A stretch of 64,000 bases of DNA from contig OX467083.1 in NCBI GenBank assembly GCA_950106755.1, positions 45,522,555 through 45,586,554 on the forward strand, read 5' to 3'. The position numbers and the translations under genes were made by a program. Of the stretch, positions 45,101-57,065 are shown one piece after another (positions within the stretch are counted from its first letter, which is position 1; each line of letters starts with the position of its first letter). The notes under the pieces are model-generated. The model searched no databases, was not told the DNA's origin, and saw only the letters and a program-made list of their open reading frames with translations. This DNA is from Climacium dendroides. Taxonomy: Eukaryota; Streptophyta; Bryopsida; Hypnales; Climaciaceae.

Positions 45101-47754
45101 GATTCCTCTCGTCGGCGGGATCCCAAGTGAGTGTAAATGATGCCTGCGCTAGAAAAAATACACTGGTACGTAAATATATTGATCGACCGCTAGTGGTTAC
45201 GCATAGACGACCTGCAAATATGTAAAACAAGGAGCATTTCAACAATAATGCAGGCAATGAGGAAGTTCTGAAGCCTTGAACCCAAGCAGTAGCCTCTTGG
45301 GAGCTTCAAGTACACCACACAGATTCAGGTACAAGGTAGATCTAGACCAAACATGCCAGCTAAATGAAGCCAAAAGTAGGGACCTCAAGGGTGGGGGTTT
45401 ACCCAAAAAAAAACAATTATGGAGACAAGTAACAGTGTCCTTACTCTCACCTTTTCAGGTATGTTGCCCTCCAACTGCGTATCCAAATATAGGCTGTTAA
45501 AAGAGTCAGCACTATAGTTCAGAACTTCCTGGTTGCGAGTGGTTTCAATATATTGGGAAGAACCATTTGTTGGTGGCTTCTGTGTTGACAGATTTGGTTC
45601 TATTGATTCGTGAGCGTCAGTCTCAACATTAGACATGGCTGAGGATTCAGCCTGTCTTGGAACGTCTGCAGCATTGTTGAACATTTGTAAGCTATATCAG
45701 CAATACGAAGAGCTGTCTCATGCACACAAATAAAAGTCAATCAAAAGAAAGCCCAAAAGGATGAACGGCCAACCAACCAACTATTTGAGAACCAAGGAGT
45801 CTGATCAGACAAAAAAAACAGAATCCTCCAAACAGGCTTGAAAAGCATCATTCAGAAGAAAGTTAATACCAACAGCTGCATTATCAGCAAGAAGGCGCTC
45901 AAGATGGGAATTTCGGAGGAGCTCCATTTCATACTTATGCTTCCATTCCGCAGCCTCATCCTGAGCAAGAGCTTTTTTCACTGCAACCTCCTCGAGGACC
46001 TTGGCAACGGCTGTCAACATGTGTGGTACAATTCAGTCGATCAGGCTCAGTCAGCAACATCAGAGGGATTCTATGATTTCAGAACCATAATTTTTAATGC
46101 CAACACAGGTAATTATAAACACGAACAATCAAACCTGAATAAACTAGAAATTTAAGAACCTAAAGCTCTGGTCTACGACGGGTAACAAGGGAAAAAATAA
46201 ACAAAAATCCATATACTGAATCTATGGGCATGCAACGTGAATGTGAAACGCCATAACACACCTATCCATGAATTGTCCACAACAATGCTTCAGCAGAGTG
46301 TACACATTCGTGCAGGTCACAAGAGAAACCTAAACGTTCGTAACGCTCGTGAGTACATCTGGCCCAAGAACACTATGAATAGTTCGCAAAAGAAATTGTA
46401 AAAAGAGAGCAAAGACTTGAGGAATTTAAAAATGAAAACATACTCTGAAGAGCATCCGAGAACTCAACAGAATTATTTCCCCCGAGAATCATAGCCCGAA
46501 CTCCGTCAGAACCAATACTTTGAGATCGAATACCCCCACGTTTAGCATTGAACTCCTTGCCATGGTCGGACTCCAGCCGACATGGAGAACTCCTATGACC
46601 AAATCGAACCTGCATATTGTGAAAGCATCAAATACTGAAACCTATATCACTTTTGATGTATCTAACAAATTTGAATGTTCCACCAGGGCTTCAAAATGCA
46701 CCGCCATTAACATAGACAATTCAGTTGAAGATATCATACTAAAAACGACTGAACAATCATTCATAAACACAAGTAAATAATTACTCGCACCAAGTTCTGT
46801 CAGTCATCGGCAAGTGCTACACGAGTGCCAAGTATCCACCTTCTGATGTTCGTCCTCAATCTATAAACTAGATATTCTTGGTGCAACTCTTCGAAGGGGA
46901 AAAGCTATCGATGACGTACTTCGTGCAAACAAGACATAACTGGACCCTTACGTACTTTTTTTAAACTTCAGTTTTGCTCCAAGTCTCTGCGTTTTCCTTT
47001 ATCATGAATATAGTTTTTAAATGACCGAATCTCCGTACTCAAATAAATTTGAAACAAATTCTAAAATATGGTTGAAAGTTTGAACTATAATGGTTACTTT
47101 CTCATATTGAACTATTATATAGAATATATTCAAGTGACCATGTCTTCAAACTTTTTTGATTCATGAATTTAAGCTTAAGCATTGACTTGAGGAAATCCTT
47201 TATTCTAGTTAATCAATGATTACTTTTAAAAACATAGGGGCTGAAGTTTATTTTGAACTATATAGTGTATCTTTTTACTCCAAAAATTTGTAATTAGAAA
47301 TTTAAAATTCAATCATAAGTCATAACGTAAAAGTAAAAGTAAAACGCAATAACAAATTTTTCTCAGCATTAAACAATGTAATGCAGGGGTAAGGAATCTG
47401 ATTGTAAATGTATTGCAACTTCCCGTCGAAACACAAGACATTGAGATTACGGGAAGAACACTCACCCTCTTCGATAGCTTGAGAAAGTGCGGTCGCGCAT
47501 ACTGACGAGGCAATGTCATACAACCCCGCAAGATTGATTCACGAGCTGATGGTGAGAGCTGGTGCATCCCCACGCCGTAAGTCAGACAAATATTCCAAAC
47601 AACCCCCTCAATGTAGCTGACATCCAATAACTGCTTAGCAAATACTTTGGACGCTACAAAGATGATCGGCAGCTACAACTGTGATTACCCGAACACTACT
47701 GGAATACACTCTGTGGTGTGTAGTAAGAGACAACACCTGGGATAGCAGATCCAT
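42151..47754 (-). CDS. NADK: NAD kinase, 13 coding exons, 601 aa
   Basis: It phosphorylates NAD to NADP with ATP, supplying NADPH for biosynthesis. Coding exons in order: 47754-47737, 47630-47466, 46609-46444, 46010-45870, 45665-45451, 45143-45030, 44874-44780, 44530-44424, 44117-44044, 43794-43716, 43538-43222, 42965-42876 and 42375-42151. They sum to 1,806 nt with every phase matching. Signature motifs are GGDGT at residues 358-362, GSLGFMT, LNEV (N442, E443), QGDG (470-473), [12 protein letters not shown] and [12 protein letters not shown]. The C-terminal two thirds match plant NADK1-type (cytosolic) enzymes; the N-terminal 270 residues are less conserved and include a coiled-coil stretch (about 118-160). 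Exons 1 and 2 are the least certain. I see no clear transit peptide. Intron 9 appears to use a GC donor. Confidence 0.88.
43795..44043 (-). other. GC-AG intron in NAD kinase
   Basis: After the GGDGTMLW coding end (44044) the minus strand reads GCAAGC, with no GT at that position. The acceptor is CCAG before GCGGCGTCT, giving LW-AASLFKG in frame as in other NAD kinases. GC-AG introns are a known minor class. Confidence 0.75.
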
Positions 47755-47799
47755 TATCGTCGAGAAAAACAATTTTCCACAAGAATTTCCAATCCCTGT

Positions 47800-48260
47800 T
47801 CACCCTGTCGCCAAGTCCATGGCTACTTCTCTGCATTCAGAATTCAGACACTGTCAAGCCTATTCATCAGGTTCTCTAACAACCATCCGCAGCTCCGTCA
47901 ATTCTCTTATATTCAATCACATTCCACGTAAGGACGTGTCGGCGTTACACTGCGGGAATGACACAAGCGGAATTACTATACCGCGATTGCTTGTCATACA
48001 GCGGGGTTCAAGAAAACACAGCTCTACCATCGATCCACCTTACCAGGCGTGCGAAGAGAAATTCAAACCAGAAAAGAGTTTGACAACCGCAAAGAGCACC
48101 GACGGCGATGTCCTACAGAAGAAGCACAAGAGTTTGATACAAGGCATCGAGAGATGATAAGGCGGAAACCGTGAAACCCTAATCCAGCAATGAGAAGCGA
48201 AAGCCAGAACGCAAATGGAGTTCCAGAAGACCACACCTTGTTAGTGAGTTGGTGGAAGTC
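47800..48260 (-). promoter_or_regulatory. NAD kinase 5' leader, possible UTR intron and uORF
   Basis: Upstream of the start codon is a 7-codon uORF (ATG at 47820, stop at 47800). A strong donor (CCTG/GTAAGG, exon end 48044) and acceptors such as GCAG (exon start 47830) suggest a 5' UTR intron. A plant telo-box (AAACCCTAA) lies at about 48172-48180 (plus-strand reading). An alternative is that the 48044-48305 frames encode an N-terminal extension, but I see no motif to support that. Confidence 0.45.
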
Positions 48261-48329
48261 ACGACTCACGACTGATTTGAGAATCATCCCCTGTGGAGTT
48301 ATCATCAGACTTGAATCATCAGACTGTCT

Positions 48330-48547
48330 TTAACCCTTAAACGACGTCGAGGATGTTTTTCTGTCAATGAATGACAAAGAATCTCTCCATGCAGGACAGA
48401 AATGCAACTATTCATCCTTCAAATTTTGTGAAAAAAGGACAGTAGCTTGTCTTCCAATGAATGCTTTTTCATTATTTTAAGCCAATAATTCATACAGTAC
48501 CCAAAGAGATGATTTCCACAATGACCAGCTTGTCATTTAAGGGTTAA
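48330..48547 (+). mobile_element. piggyBac-type MITE, copy P2
   Basis: 218 bp bounded by TTAA (48330-48333, 48544-48547). The ends TTAACCCTTAAACGAC and GTCATTTAAGGGTTAA are near-perfect inverted repeats, the best-preserved pair in the window. It stands just upstream of the inferred NAD kinase leader, so it may lie in the promoter. Confidence 0.75.
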
Positions 48548-48814
48548 ACTTAAGCTTAGTCCACGTTTTATTTATCCATTTGTATTTGAAGCACCTTGTT
48601 TGAAAGTTTCATCGGAGCATCCCCACAGTTGACTCAATTGACTTGCCGGATAGTGGAGCCAAATGCTCAATTGGCATGTGGAATTGGAGACCAGGGCCAC
48701 ACTAATTTTCATGTGCCCTATTGTGGACATGCCAAAAAGGAACACCAAGTGGGATATGCAATGTCAGGTAGTTTTGTAGCTTACAAAATCAAACTACAAA
48801 AATTCAAAGTTTGA

Positions 48815-49565
48815 TTAACCCTTAACCCTGGAGCGCCGAGGACGCCATTTCGTGGCGTTTCGATGACAGTACTATTCAGAAGAAAGAGTCCAAAAGCATT
48901 TTTTCATCCAAAAAGTTTTTTGTTGACCTTTCATGTTGGGTGATGAAGAGTATTCAATTCAGTTTGGAGTCTTGCTAGTATTTGTCTTCATATAAACAAG
49001 AAGTTATTAAAAAAAACGGATCACAAAATATGCTATTTTAGAGTATTTTGGAAAGTTGTTGCTCCTTGCTCTAAATCTGAAATTTCTCCACAAAAATGAT
49101 GTTTTTTGAGTTTGAGCCCAACTAACAAAATGAAGTTCATCTACTCTAGTTTCTACTCCAATTTGAATTTTGAAAAAATTTCCAATACTGAATATTTTAT
49201 TGCAATGCGAACTTTAGATGTATTTTCAATGTCTATTATTTTCTAATTATAGAATGACACGGAAATTGAGTTTACACTATGATGTTTGTCACTATAATAT
49301 ACACAAATGATGAAATTTTGAAATTTTTTGAAGTATTTTTCTATTTGATATGATTTTCCTTCACTTTTCCTTCAAAAATTCTCAAAAAAATCAATTTTCC
49401 ACAAAAAAATCTAAAAATTTATGAAGTAAAGAAGACATGTATATCCATCTCTGAAAAATAAATTTAAAATTTTTCATTCACATCTAATTGCCAAATGGCA
49501 GCAAACTGAACGACAAGTGGTGAGGCTTGAAATCAATGGTCATGGGTCCGTCATTTAGGGGTTAA
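48815..49565. mobile_element. TTAA-flanked element Q, uncertain
   Basis: About 750 bp between TTAACCCTTAACCCTGG and CATTTAGGGGTTAA. Only about 11 bp of the ends are complementary. The left end resembles one end of the sequence at 54775-55362. A small hairpin (gacgcca...tggcgtt) follows the left end. It could instead be two broken elements side by side. Confidence 0.35.
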
Positions 49566-50002
49566 ATGTCGAGGTGGACGTTTGGTGTTTAATGGATGAC
49601 AGAGAATTTTTTTATATAGGACATAAGTGTAACTATTCATCCTTGAAATTTTGTGTGAAAAGAGGAGACCTTTTACAATATTTTGACTTCCAATGAGTGC
49701 TTTGGGAATTTTTTAAAACAATGATTCCTACCACTACAAGAGAAACTCGTCCTAATTGACAAAAATCAGCCCCTCCTAATCTACAGAAATTTGACAGGTT
49801 TTTGTCAAATAGGACAAAAAACTGTCCGAATTGACAGAAAACTGTCCAAATTGACAAAAATCCATCAATTTTCTGTAGATTAGGAGGGGCTGATTTTTGT
49901 CAATTAGGACGAGTTTCTGTCATTTTGGACAGGTTTTCTTGTAGTGATACAGTATCAAAATAGATGATTTCCACGGTCACTAGTCTATCATTCAAGGATT
50001 AA
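49562..50002 (+). mobile_element. piggyBac-type MITE, copy P3 (interrupted)
   Basis: TTAA at 49562-49565 and 49999-50002. Removing the 215-bp CACTA MITE inside it leaves 226 bp that align with the other P copies. It abuts element Q and shares its TTAA. Confidence 0.65.
49732..49946 (+). mobile_element. 215-bp CACTA MITE inside MITE P3
   Basis: Same length and nearly the same sequence as the copy at 14870-15084: CACTACAAGAG start, TTGTAGTG end, near-complete fold-back. The target site duplication is not clean (TAC left, ATA right). Confidence 0.8.
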
Positions 50003-50217
50003 ATGAGATTTGAATCCATAAACCATTGGACGCTTTCAAAAACATCTCCAACTTACTTTAAGTGTTTGGTTGAGTACATAAACTATTTATATGCATATGG
50101 GGTGGTAGGATAAAGAACAAACCATGTGGAATAGTGCAAATTAGAATTAATAGGAACTTGACCATTATAGTTAAGTCAAAAGTAGAAATTGTGTTTAAAG
50201 TAGAATTTTAGACTTCT

Positions 50218-51953
50218 ACTAGCGGTTGGCGCTTGCTATGCAACTCATTCTCCATTAGAATTTCATTAGAATTTTTATGTATTAGATAGAATGCAAAGCA
50301 AGAATTTCAATAAATCTTCAAATAAAAATTACTAAAATCTTCATATAATTTTTTTAATAAATAAGCATATATTGAAATAAACAATAGAAATTTAATGAAA
50401 GATGAATGAAATATATGCAATGATGAATACGGTAAAAGATACACATACATTAGAATGCATTAGAAATTTGACTCAATTGTTACAAACAATGGAAACCCAA
50501 ATAGAAGAATTTAAAGGAAAAACTTGTAAATTTCAAAAGTTTTGTAAACAATTTAATTGTTGTGGAATCCAAAATCGGTTCAATCCAATAAATTTCTCAA
50601 TCATTTGGTAGTAGAAATAGAAAATTGAAATCAAAAGCTCAAAGCTCACAAAAGCACAAAATTATAGAAATGCAAAAGAAGTATAAAGCCAAGAAAAGCA
50701 ATGGAATTGCTACCTTTATAATATCACCATATTGATCCTCTTTAATATCACCTCAATTGCAACAACTATATTATTTCTATAATATCACCCTTTGTAAAAA
50801 GTGATATTACAGAGGTGATTGCAAACTGCTACTCTATTTTTGTAATATCACATTGTGTAAATATTTGATTTCTATGTATGCATGATTGAAAATATTTTTA
50901 TAAAATAATTAAAATAGTTATTTTAAAGACTTATTGAAATCATTATCATGCATTCTATTCAAATATATCAAATTTTTACTAATATGTAATACAATGAATG
51001 CGTAACATAGCAAGCACGAGCCCCTAGTATTAATGGTAGCATTTATAATATTACAAAGGGACTTATGATTTTAGTAGTATGATGACTAGCAATTGGCGCT
51101 TGCTATGCTATGCATTCACCATTAGAATTTCATAAGAACTTTTATATATTATATAGAATGCAAAGTAAGAATTTCAAAAAATCTTCAAATAAAAATTATT
51201 AAAATTTTCATATAATTTTTTTAACAAATAAGCATATATTGAAATAAACAATAGAAACTTAATGAATGATGAATGAAATACATACAATGATGAATATGGT
51301 AAAAGATACACATACATTAGAATGCATTAGAAATTTGACTCAATTGTTACAAACAATGGAAACCCAAATAGAAGAATTTAAAGGAAAAAATTGTAAATTT
51401 CAAAAGTTTTGTAAACAATTTAATTGTTGTGAAATCCAAAATATGTTTCAATCTAATAAATTTCTCAAATCATTTGGTAATAACAATAGAAAATTGAAAT
51501 CAGAAGCTCAAAGCTCATTAAAACACAAAATCATAGAAATGCAAAAGAAGTATAAAGCCAAGAAAAGCAATGAAATTGCTACCTTTACAATATCACCATA
51601 TGGATCCTCTTTAATATCACCTTAATTGCAACAACTATATTATTTCTATAATATCACACTTTGTAAAATGTGATATTACAGAGGTGATTGCAAATTGCTA
51701 CTCTATTTTTGTAATATCACATTGTGTGAAAATACGATTTCTATGTATGCATGATTGAAAATATTTTTACAAAATATTTAAAATAATTATTTTAAAGACT
51801 TATTGAAATCATTATTATGCATTCTATTCAAATATATCAAAATTTTACTAATATGTGATACAATGAATGCGTAGCATAGCAAGTACGAGCCTCTAGTATT
51901 AATGGTAGCATTTGTGATATTACAAAGGGAGTTATGATTTTAGTAGTATGATT
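50218..51953 (+). repeat. tandem pair of ~870-bp TIR repeat, copies G1 and G2
   Basis: Two direct copies, about 50218-51085 and 51087-51953. Each begins with TTGGCGCTTGCTATGC and has the inverted terminus GCATAGCAAGCACGAGCC about 60 bp before its end. Inside are several 'taatatcac' motifs and small hairpins around 'gtgatattacagaggtgat'. A second pair is at 57066-58826. It looks like a TIR element amplified in tandem. Confidence 0.7.
51269..51625 (+). CDS. ORF of repeat G2, 118 aa, unknown
   Basis: The longest open frame of the G repeat. The product is rich in Lys, Asn and Gln and looks coiled-coil-like (LLQTMETQIEEFKGKNCKFQ; KHKIIEMQKKYKAKK). The same frame starts in G1 (50402) but is cut after 69 codons, and it is broken in the copies at 57.2 and 58.1 kb. 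No family is recognised. It may be the remnant of the element's protein or a chance frame. Confidence 0.3.
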   Translation: MNEIHTMMNMVKDTHTLECIRNLTQLLQTMETQIEEFKGKNCKFQKFCKQFNCCEIQNMFQSNKFLKSFGNNNRKLKSEAQSSLKHKIIEMQKKYKAKKSNEIATFTISPYGSSLISP

Positions 51954-53640
51954 GTGCAAATAAAGATTATAGCACACAACAAATGGAGTGCCACAACTAA
52001 CACCAAAAATTTGTTGTGCCTTAAATTGTTGATGATCTATTGCAAAATCCCTTAAGTAATGGGGTATGGGTACATTTACTTTAATTTGCACATTGTGTGC
52101 CACGCCTCTTGTTCCAATGTGTAATGTTGTGCATCAGAAGCAACAAATTATTAAGTTTCAGCAAGGTCCAAGATATTGTTAACTCTTTTGAAGTATATTG
52201 TATTCAAGTTTCAAAGTGAGATAATAGGAAGACATTTAATGGTAATAATATAATGACCTAGAAACTTTGAGAATTTTTAATTTTTTGCATCACTTTGCAC
52301 ATGGGTAGTTCATACTTCAAAAACACTCTAGAAAAATGGATGTGTCTCACAGTCTTTGCAATTTAATGATTTGATTTGAAATCTATTAGAAAATTTATGA
52401 AAAAAAATTGAAGAAAATAAACCTCAAACAAGAAAAAAAAATTGTATGACTTGAGTGTTTTGAAGATAAATTCATTGATTTGGACTTTGGTTTGTAACCA
52501 TTGATCTAAATTCTATGAAATATGTCTTGTATTGCAGACAATCTTTGTGTCTATCTATTTGCAAAATTTGAACTATATGATGAAATAATTGAGATTGCAA
52601 TTGCCTATCTAAAATTGATTAAAGTCCCCAAGGACTTTTCAATTTAACACATTTTCTAGTAGAGATTTTCATAGTGGTCATATCTATATATAAAAATTTA
52701 AAGGTTTTACATCTTAAAATGATACAAGCAATCCTTAGAATGTCCAAGAGCTTATAGATAAAAAAACAATATTAAACATAATTGTCAAGTTGTCTTACAA
52801 AAGAAAATAGTATGTGTGCATATAGAGAGATGAATATTTAGAATATATATGCTCTCTAATTACACATACACCAATTTCTTTTTAAATTAAAAAATGGCTA
52901 AAAGATCTTTTGGGTTTAACAATTGTGGCTCAACATGTTATTTCTCATGCCAAGGCAAAAGATGTTACAACAAAGAAGTCCATGTTATTTTTCATAAAGA
53001 GTCCATGCTTTCACATAGCTTCAATATTAGATGGTTGAATCTTGGTCAACCATGCTCAATCTAAGGTTTAGAAGGGAACTAAGGTAGTCTGCTGTAAAAC
53101 CACCTCTCTTCTTCAAATTGCCCCTATTATTAGCTAAAGAATTGAAATGAAGTGATCCTTAAATGGACCACTTTAGCCATTTAATGAATAAAAAAATTAT
53201 CTTTCTATTGTAAGAGCCAACCATTGTCTTTGATTTCCTCACATCTCTTTACAAGTTGTAAGTGGATAGATTTCGGGAGACTTAGGGTAACAAATAATTA
53301 GGTGCCTTTGCCCCAAATCTTTAAAAATTTATAAGTAATTCAAAAATGCTTGGAAAAATACAACACCACTTGCATTAGGTTCCACATCTATTTTCTTTCT
53401 CTAAAAAATCACCATAAATTATTTTTGTTCACATAAACCCATGAGAAAAGCGGACTAGCCCTTAAATGGTCGCTTTTAGAGCATACTACCTTATAACACC
53501 AAAGTAGCCCCATGTCATGGACAATGCCTCTCATCATGCAATGCGAGACTTCTACCTGTCTTGAAATGGGCTCCATCTCTTCTATTAAGACAAGTGGTTT
53601 GTTTTGTTTTGTTTGTTTTATTTGTCACGTTGAGATCTCT
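51954..53640. other. AT-rich intergenic DNA
   Basis: No gene, RNA or element is supported by what I can see here. Confidence 0.5.
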
Positions 53641-53649
53641 TGGACTGTG

Positions 53650-53940
53650 TGTCCCCCGGTCACGTGCTTAGTGCCATCAAAAAACCCTCGGCGAGGAGGG
53701 GTGCACCGGCTTGATTCCGTGGCCTTCCGATGTACGGTGTGAAAGTTGTGCATTTTTTTAGTTATTTTTGGTTCTAGAAAATTAAAAAATTATTTTTTCT
53801 TATATTTTGGTCACAATTTTGGTACCGTTGGAAAGCTCTCAGCAAGGAAGGGTGCACAAGCTTGATTTTGTGACATTTTGACTCATGGTGAAAAATTTAT
53901 GCATTCTTGAGTTATTTTTTGTCCTAAAATTTTTTTTAAA
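53650..53940. repeat. degenerate tandem repeat, about 152 bp
   Basis: Two diverged units (about 53657 and 53809 on) share 'ggtgcac.gcttgattt.gtg' and 'catt.ttgagttattttt'. No coding sequence is supported. Confidence 0.45.
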
Positions 53941-54229
53941 TTAGTTTTACTTTTGTTTTGACTGTGGCAACAGCACAAGGCACACTATTTGAAGTTATGT
54001 TAACACTAACCAGGGCCTAAGGTATTTTTTAGAAATTTTGTACAAGAAATGAAAAGCTATTAATTAACAGGATGATTAATGTCTGTGTGACTGACGTGTG
54101 TACCAAGTATTAGCATTAATTTGCAGAATGCAGACTAGTTTTTTTATGCCAATACTGCATCTGGTGCATGTTGCACGACTATCTCCAGAACCTGCTGTTT
54201 GCCAGAGCCATTGATTTCTCTGGTGGAAT

Positions 54230-54712
54230 AAGGTAAAACAGCCCATCGTGGTCAGAATGAGGAGTTTCACGGCATCATCTTTGTTGTTGAAATTTTTCAA
54301 TTTTTTTCCCCACATTAGTACAAGTACAAGTGTGAGAAACAGCAAGTGCAATTGAAATTATATATTTTTTTTTGACGAAGTATGAATTCGCTAGAAATTT
54401 TTGAAGTGTTCAGCCCAAAAGAGTCTGTAGACTATCTTAAAACCAAGGAAATCTGAATGCATAATGCTCATCTTACTACCTAATGCAATTAAAATATTTT
54501 CTATTATGGAAGACCTAAAAAGTCAATTTTTACAATGAATTGCACATTAAAAAGTCAGAAGTTCAGAAGTTCCTAATGAGGTCACTATTCACTCCATTAC
54601 TGTCATGCAAGACATGCACTGTGCCCACATCTCACATACTGAAAAAACAAAAATCACAGTGGGTCATTACTTGAAATGATAATGATGTCCGTGCGACATT
54701 CTGGTTGGGTTA
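54230..54712 (-). mobile_element. TIR element, family T, copy 1
   Basis: The left end AAGGTAAAACAGCCCATCGTGG and the right end (complement GTAACCCAACCAGAATG) are similar. The interior matches the copy at 62510-62975 in opposite orientation (aattcatactt.gt, tagtgac.tca.taggaactt). No transposase is encoded. Confidence 0.5.
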
Positions 54713-54774
54713 CGGCTGCACATGAACAGATGCAACATTACTAACAATTCAACTAATTGGATCCAAATCAACCC

Positions 54775-55362
54775 TTAACTCCTAGATGTCTCGAGTCTTC
54801 TCTAAAATTGATGATTTGGGAAAAAACATTATAAAGTGCAATTTGGAAGAATATTTTGGAAGTGATATACAAAGAAAAGTTGTAGACTTTGAGTTTTACA
54901 TTCCATCCATATGGTTAGATTCACCAATGTCATCACCAATAATTTTCTATAATAAAATTTAGAAAGGAAAATTTCAAAATTCCTTCAAAATTCAATTACA
55001 AGCAAAAGATTATCATTTTTTTGAGTAAAACTTGTTGGAATGGATTTGAAATGAGGTTCTCTTCACATGATGATTTTTTGAAATTTTTGTGTTCTTTACA
55101 TCTATAACCTCATTTTAGCAAATCTAGTTTTGAACTAGAGTCAATGCAATTTGACCACTTGACACACTTCCACATTTGTAATTTTAGAAAAATATGTGTA
55201 CTCTAGTAACACCAAATCCAACCATTAGATAAGACAAGAACTTGATCAAGTATCACCCAAAATTAGGATGACTTTCACCTAAGGAGGAACAAGATAGAAA
55301 CAAGAATCTGAATTTGTTCATTGTCCAGAAAATGGACAATCATCGGAGCACTTCAAGGTTAA
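54775..55362. mobile_element. TTAA-flanked element, uncertain
   Basis: Bounded by TTAACTCCTAGATGTCTCGAG on the left and, in complement, TTAACCTTGAAGTGCTCCGA on the right. It abuts MITE P4 and shares its TTAA, as element Q abuts P3. No coding sequence is visible. Confidence 0.4.
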
Positions 55363-55580
55363 ATGATGAGCCGGTCACCGTGGAAATCATCTATTTGGGT
55401 ACCATGTGATTTGTTGGCTTAAAAAAATGAAAAAGAACTTATTAGGAGACAAACTACTATAGAAGACCTTCTGTTTTCCCACAAAATTTGGAGGATGAAT
55501 AGTTGCACTTTTGTCCTACATGGAAAGATTCTTTGTCATTCATTGGACACAAAACGTCTGCCTTGACATTTAAGGGTTAA
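55359..55580 (-). mobile_element. piggyBac-type MITE, copy P4
   Basis: 222 bp between TTAA at 55359-55362 and 55577-55580, in opposite orientation to P1-P3. It aligns throughout with P1-P3 (GATGATTTCCACGGTGACC at one end, TTAACCCTTAAATGTCA at the other). Confidence 0.7.
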
Positions 55581-55676
55581 ATAAATAACTTAATGGCAAG
55601 TTACCCCCCTTGTCAATGAAAAATGTGTCAAGAATTATTGCTTTGGCAGATAGGGAGAAGTCTATGATACAATCTA

Positions 55677-56217
55677 GGGTAAACCTGTCCATGACAAGCA
55701 CCTAGGGAACTATCCATTAGACAACTTTTATATCAACCCATGATAGACTTTTTTTAATAAATGGGGTTAGGATTACATTTGATTGATTTTTGGTCAAAAC
55801 CCATGCCTTCAGAGATGGTCGAGGAGTTATTAGTGACTATCATAGGACACTTATATCTTTCTAGTATAAACTCGTTATAAAAAATTATTTTTTATTTCCT
55901 TTGTGTCATAGCTATGTTAGGAAATTTTGTTGTCATGTTAGAAAATGTCATGATTGCTTTAGGTGGTAAGATGACCATTATAGAAATATTTTTTGTTGAT
56001 TTGGGGTAGTCTAAAGACTCTTTTGGATCAATTGAGCAACACACTTCAAAAATTCATAATAAATTCATACTTTGTCCAAAAAAATCAAATTTCAATTGCT
56101 CCTTTCATTTTTCACATTTGTCTTTGTGTAGAAAAAAAATCTAAATATTTTTGCTAATGACAACAAAACAAACCACTCATTTTCCCTATCATAGGCAAGT
56201 TTACCTTACTATCCCTT
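55677..56217 (+). mobile_element. TIR element, family T, copy 2
   Basis: The ends AGGGTAAACCTGTCCATGA and (complement) AAGGTAAACTTGCCTATGA form an imperfect TIR. The interior shares 'cttcaaaaattcata.aaattcatactttgt' with copies 1 and 3. Confidence 0.5.
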
Positions 56218-57065
56218 CAAAAAGACCAACCACCCTTTGCTGTGAAAATATGGGGATTTTAAGTTAATGAAAAAATTAATTGTTTTGCATATATGTTTTG
56301 AACACAGTATGAATAAATTATAAGTTTTCAAAGTGATGAAAGTAGGCTAACCTAAAATTGCCTCTAGGCTCTTATGTTAAGAGGACTTCACGGAGGACTT
56401 ACATTTTAGGCAAGAATTCATTAGTTTGTAAACAAGATACAATTAGGGCAAATTACCTTAGGTCCTTAAACTTTCTTGAGCCTCCTAAAGTTTTCTAGTT
56501 TAGAATGCCAAGTTCAATGTCCATTGTCTCACTGGCTAATCAAAAAAAAATTACAACCCATAGATAATTTTAGAACTCTTTTCATTCTAAGTAAGCCCTA
56601 AGATCAACCAAAACAAATAGATCTACTTTTTCTTAATTGTAGAAGACAACTAGGGATCATTGTGTACAACAATACTCTTACTGTTCTCTATCTAAAGCTT
56701 TATCTAGTATATATCTTCAATGAAGTCCTATGATTTATAAATCACAAGCAACTATTCAAGAAGAGCTAGACTATAAGCTATGATCATTCTTCTTTGGTTT
56801 AATCTTTGGTTTAATTTCTATTAAGGAAAAAACACTCAAAATTGTCAATGGAAATCCCTAGCAAAATAAGCTTTTACTAAATGTGTCCTCAAAAGTACAA
56901 TTCAACCATTTCCATACTTAATTGCAATTGATTAATTGTTGATTATCTAAAGAAGGTATTATGACCAAGCTATGTGACGGTTTCAATGGTCTAGGAAGTT
57001 CTCCTTTGAAAACTCATAATCATTACATGTCTTATCCAAAAATTCTAATTGTTTTTTAAAAAAAA
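56218..57065. other. AT-rich intergenic DNA
   Basis: No feature is supported in this stretch. Confidence 0.5.

Noticed and set aside
48040..48305. Two overlapping minus-strand ORFs upstream of NAD kinase as an N-terminal extension
   Set aside because: They are in different frames, have no transit-peptide or NADK motif, and a clear donor at 48043 fits a 5' UTR exon better.
51031..51042. TAATATTAC, identical to the geminivirus origin nonanucleotide
   Set aside because: It is not in a hairpin loop, no Rep-like frame is near, and the other three copies of the repeat read GATATTAC or GATATTAT at this place.
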